Source: Dehalococcoidia bacterium
GTDB lineage: Bacteria; Chloroflexota; Dehalococcoidia; Dehalococcoidales; Fen-1064
Direction of reading: 5' to 3'
DNA length: 7,258 nucleotides
Assembly: GCA_003153075.1 (NCBI GenBank)
Contig: PMBW01000289.1
Location: 2,668 to 9,925, forward strand
Shown here: in pieces, positions 5,341 to 7,258 of the stretch
Layout of the letters: the number at the start of each line of letters is the position of its first letter
Numbering within the stretch: the first letter of the stretch is position 1
The notes under the pieces: generated by a model
The model's database searches: none
What the model was told of the DNA's origin: nothing
Seen by the model: the letters and a program-made list of their open reading frames with translations, nothing else
Translations under genes and position numbers: made by a program

Positions 5341-5570
5341 TTTTTGTCGTTTGCCTGGTATTTGAACCTGGCCCTTTCCGCGACAATGGAAAGCAGGGTG
5401 GAGGACGCGCCGCGCGGGCAGTACATGCCTTTCTCCCATTCGCTGATGGTTTGCTGCCGCGTGCCAAGCTGTTCCGCCATCTCGTTTTGAGTCAGTTTCA
5501 TGTGGCTGCGCAGCGCCCGGATTTTCTCGCCGTCCCAACTGTTTAGCTTTGCTTTTTTTGGATTATCCAT
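5328..5570 (-). CDS. Small Xre-family HTH transcriptional regulator
   Basis: This 80-residue protein is almost entirely one Cro/C1-type helix-turn-helix. The first helix is GEKIRALRSHM (14-24), helix 2 is about 27-34, recognition helix GTRQQTISEWEKG is 36-48, and a conserved-looking PRGASSTLLSIVAERA (52-67) follows. There is no effector or dimerisation domain, so it is either a minimal repressor or an orphan antitoxin-like protein; no toxin gene is adjacent. The ATG at 5570 has no Shine-Dalgarno. A promoter with its -10 ending 6 nt upstream and a 20-bp palindrome in that promoter point to autoregulation, possibly extending to the divergent surface-protein gene 81 bp away. DUF503 and the helicase follow on the same strand. 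DNA binding is near certain; targets are inferred. Confidence 0.85.
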   Translation of the reverse strand: MDNPKKAKLNSWDGEKIRALRSHMKLTQNEMAEQLGTRQQTISEWEKGMYCPRGASSTLLSIVAERARFKYQANDKNPEK

Positions 5571-5576
5571 ACTCAG

Positions 5577-5605
5577 ATTTTATACGAAATCGTGTAAATC
5601 GTCAA
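5577..5605 (-). promoter_or_regulatory. Promoter of the small Xre regulator, probably leaderless
   Basis: On the minus strand the -35 TTGACG (5600-5605) is followed after 17 nt by TAAAAT (5577-5582), with an overlapping alternative TATAAA (5579-5584) at 15 nt. Only 6 nt separate TAAAAT from the ATG at 5570, so transcription should begin at or within a base or two of the start codon. This agrees with the missing Shine-Dalgarno. Confidence 0.6.
5579..5598. promoter_or_regulatory. Operator-like palindrome in the divergent promoter region
   Basis: TTTATACGA (5579-5587) and TCGTGTAAA (5590-5598) match as inverted repeats at 8 of 9 positions around a 2-bp centre. The site fills the spacer between -35 and -10 of the Xre promoter, where bound protein would block RNA polymerase. 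Size and symmetry suit a dimeric Cro/C1-type regulator, most simply the product of the adjacent gene. Confidence 0.5.
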
Positions 5606-5613
5606 TCGGCGGG

Positions 5614-5643
5614 TTGACAGTAAACGCGGGTATGTCCTACGAT
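5614..5643 (+). promoter_or_regulatory. Promoter of the surface-protein gene, possibly leaderless
   Basis: A perfect -35 TTGACA (5614-5619) is followed after 18 nt by TACGAT (5638-5643), 4 of 6 matches to the -10 consensus. Eight bases separate it from ATG 5652, so the predicted start is within 1-2 nt of the start codon. There is no Shine-Dalgarno before this ATG, consistent with a leaderless transcript. Confidence 0.5.
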
Positions 5644-5651
5644 TAGCAAAG

Positions 5652-7187
5652 ATGTTAACAAAACTAAAAACCAGGGCAGCAGCCGTATTTCTGCTTTTAA
5701 TTACGGTGATAATGGCGGTGCCTGTACCGGCGCAAACCGTGTCTGCCGCACCGTCTATTGCCGTTTCGCCGGCGAGCGGCGTGCCCGGCACGACCGTCAG
5801 GGTTACCGGGTCTGCCTTTATTTCTTATACCGGCGACCTGCTGCAGCTCTATATCGATGATACGCTGCTTAAACCGGCCAGCGGCACAATCTCCGGCGGC
5901 AGTTCTTTCCAGACTACTTTTATCGTGCCGGATCTGACTTTGCCCGGCTATCACATTATCAGCATCAGAGGCAAAAGCGGTGTGCTGGCGGATAACCAGT
6001 TTTATGTCTCCAAACCGGAAATAATACTGGACCGTTGGAGCGGCGCTGTCGGCACCAACATTAAAGCCTATTGCAAAGGGTTTCATGCCGGAAAAGAGGT
6101 CAGCATCCAGTATTATTCCACAGCTGCGCCCGATGTGCTGGCTTCTCAAATTGCCAGTGACACCGGCGAATGCACAGTGCAATTCACGCTGCCGGTCAGT
6201 TCCACCGGCGCCCACGACGTGATCGCAAAAAATGAGGTGGGGGATTTTGCCCAAATTGAGTTTGAAGTTATTCCAACAATCACCAGCAACCCCGCGATAG
6301 GAGGGGTGGGCGATAAGGTGAATATCTCCGGCACCGGTTTTACCGGCAACAGCGAAGTGGGAATATCACTGCACGGCACCAGAATAGGCTTTGCGCCGGT
6401 GTCTGAAAAAGGTTCTTTCAATTTTGTTTTCAATGTGCCGGTCATGCAGGCCGGAACATATGCGATCGAGATAGAGGACTCTTCCCGGACAAAAAGGTGG
6501 GTAGATTTTACCGTCGATGCCAAACTGACGCTGAGTAAGACAACCGGTGAAATCGGGCTGAAATTGACGATGAGCGGTTCCGCATTTGAGGTCGGCGGAA
6601 TGGTGCAGATCAAATATGATGAAGATGAAATTGCCTGGGTGATGGCTGATCAGGAAGGCCTTTTCACGACTTCGTTTAATGTGCCGGTCAGTCCCGCGGG
6701 AGGACATGTGATCACGGCCTCGGACGGATTTAACACCCGGTATATTGTATTTACCGTGGAGTCAACCCCGCCCCCGGCGCCGAAACCTACCACCCCCAGG
6801 CTTAATTCCGTGGTTGATGCGCAGGTATCTTTCGACTGGGAGAGTATTTATGACCCGAGCGAACCGGTAAAATATACACTGCAAATTGCCCGCGCACCTG
6901 ATTTTGTGCAGCCGATCTTCGTAAAACAAGATCTGTTGCTGGCGCACTACGGGCTGACTAAAGATGAGGCGCTGCTCCCCAGCCGTCCTTCCACCCATTA
7001 TTACTGGCGGATAAGGGCTACAGACAGCGCCGGTAACAAGGGGGAGTGGTCGGCGGGCGTCGCGTTTCAGGTGGAACCGTCTAATACCTTGCCGATATGG
7101 GCGGATTATTTGCTTGTCTTCGTGGGCGTGGCGCTGGTGTTAATACTGATCGCGCGCGTCAGGAAAGGGATCAAGGGCCTCGGTTAG
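5652..7187 (+). CDS. Secreted membrane-anchored protein with four Ig-like repeats and an FN3-like domain
   Basis: This 511-residue protein is exported. The signal peptide has KLKTR, then a hydrophobic core (about 9-23), with cleavage probably near 31-33. Four repeats of about 82-87 residues follow (34-120, 121-207, 208-289, 290-371). Each has a G-x-G/K-x-x-V/I turn, a V/F-x-V-P strand and an aromatic-x-V end, as in IPT/TIG-like Ig folds. A proline-rich linker (372-382) leads to an FN3-like domain (about 391-476, with the YYWRIRATDSAGN motif). A single membrane helix (about 483-501) and the short basic tail RVRKGIKGLG anchor the chain with the repeats outside. There is no LPXTG motif or enzymatic domain. 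An adhesive or structural envelope role is likely. C141 and C174 in repeat 2 are the only cysteines and could form a disulfide. It is divergent from, and possibly co-regulated with, the Xre gene. Confidence 0.85.
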   Translation: MLTKLKTRAAAVFLLLITVIMAVPVPAQTVSAAPSIAVSPASGVPGTTVRVTGSAFISYTGDLLQLYIDDTLLKPASGTISGGSSFQTTFIVPDLTLPGYHIISIRGKSGVLADNQFYVSKPEIILDRWSGAVGTNIKAYCKGFHAGKEVSIQYYSTAAPDVLASQIASDTGECTVQFTLPVSSTGAHDVIAKNEVGDFAQIEFEVIPTITSNPAIGGVGDKVNISGTGFTGNSEVGISLHGTRIGFAPVSEKGSFNFVFNVPVMQAGTYAIEIEDSSRTKRWVDFTVDAKLTLSKTTGEIGLKLTMSGSAFEVGGMVQIKYDEDEIAWVMADQEGLFTTSFNVPVSPAGGHVITASDGFNTRYIVFTVESTPPPAPKPTTPRLNSVVDAQVSFDWESIYDPSEPVKYTLQIARAPDFVQPIFVKQDLLLAHYGLTKDEALLPSRPSTHYYWRIRATDSAGNKGEWSAGVAFQVEPSNTLPIWADYLLVFVGVALVLILIARVRKGIKGLG

Positions 7188-7210
7188 TCCCCTTTGAGTC
7201 TTCAACGAAA

Positions 7211-7235
7211 TACTTTCGGTCGCAACCGAAATGTA
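7211..7235. repeat. Hairpin downstream of the surface-protein gene
   Basis: TTTCGGT (7214-7220) pairs perfectly with ACCGAAA (7225-7231) around CGCA. TAC (7211-7213) and GTA (7233-7235) extend the stem past a single bulged T. It lies 23 nt after the stop codon, a typical terminator position, but no T tract follows on either strand. It could protect the mRNA 3' end or be part of a dispersed repeat. Confidence 0.5.
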
Positions 7236-7251
7236 CTCCCCAGCGTGGGAG
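7236..7251. repeat. Short GC-rich inverted repeat at the right edge
   Basis: CTCCC (7236-7240) pairs with GGGAG (7247-7251), followed by AGGGTCA to the window end. Sequences of this CTCCC...GGGAGAGGG form occur as intergenic repeats in many bacteria. The element is probably cut by the window edge, so its full extent is unknown. Confidence 0.35.
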
Positions 7252-7258
7252 AGGGTCA

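Noticed and set aside
5697..6254. Minus-strand open frame of 185 codons opposite the surface-protein gene
   Set aside because: It is a shadow of the Ig-repeat gene. Its arginine/histidine-rich composition and the lack of a ribosome binding site argue against coding.

Overview
The window reads as bacterial chromosome, most likely from the Chloroflexota (Dehalococcoidia-like). This assignment is an inference from protein style: a DUF1998 helicase, a DUF503 protein, an 80-residue Xre protein and a secreted Ig/FN3-repeat protein with a C-terminal membrane anchor. No rRNA, tRNA, CRISPR array or transposase is visible. The standard genetic code and AGGAG-type ribosome binding sites fit throughout, except for one small broken gene.

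Positions 1-900 hold one small gene, a DUF1294 membrane protein (minus strand, 266-535). It is flanked by long non-coding stretches. The left stretch (1-265) is unusually dense in inverted repeats, including a stem of about 19 bp at 147-192. The right stretch (536-904) carries a dispersed REP-like palindrome (824-841).

Positions 905-2655 form a visibly AT-richer module on the plus strand. It starts with an extended -10 promoter and a 60-codon single-pass membrane protein gene interrupted by TAA at codon 4. A tightly packed three-gene operon follows: a HigB/RelE-like toxin, an Xre (HigA-like) antitoxin overlapping it by 14 bp, and an unrecognised 138-residue helical protein. The module ends in AT-rich DNA with tandem TATTTCG heptads next to the 3' end of the helicase. 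An 11-bp direct repeat lies near each edge of the module. This looks like an acquired toxin-antitoxin cassette.

Positions 2656-5570 are GC-richer and carry three minus-strand genes in transcription order: a small Xre regulator (5328-5570), a DUF503/YlxP-like protein (4978-5271) and a large MrfA/YprA-like DEAD/DEAH helicase with a C-terminal cysteine cluster (2659-4944). DUF503 and the helicase are 33 bp apart and probably co-transcribed. A nested inverted repeat (5292-5340) sits between the regulator and DUF503.

Positions 5571-7258 begin with a divergent promoter region containing an operator-like palindrome. A 511-residue secreted, membrane-anchored protein with four Ig-like repeats and an FN3-like domain follows (5652-7187). 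The window ends in hairpin-forming intergenic sequence. Both divergent promoters place the predicted transcription start almost at the start codon, and neither gene has a Shine-Dalgarno sequence, so both mRNAs may be leaderless.
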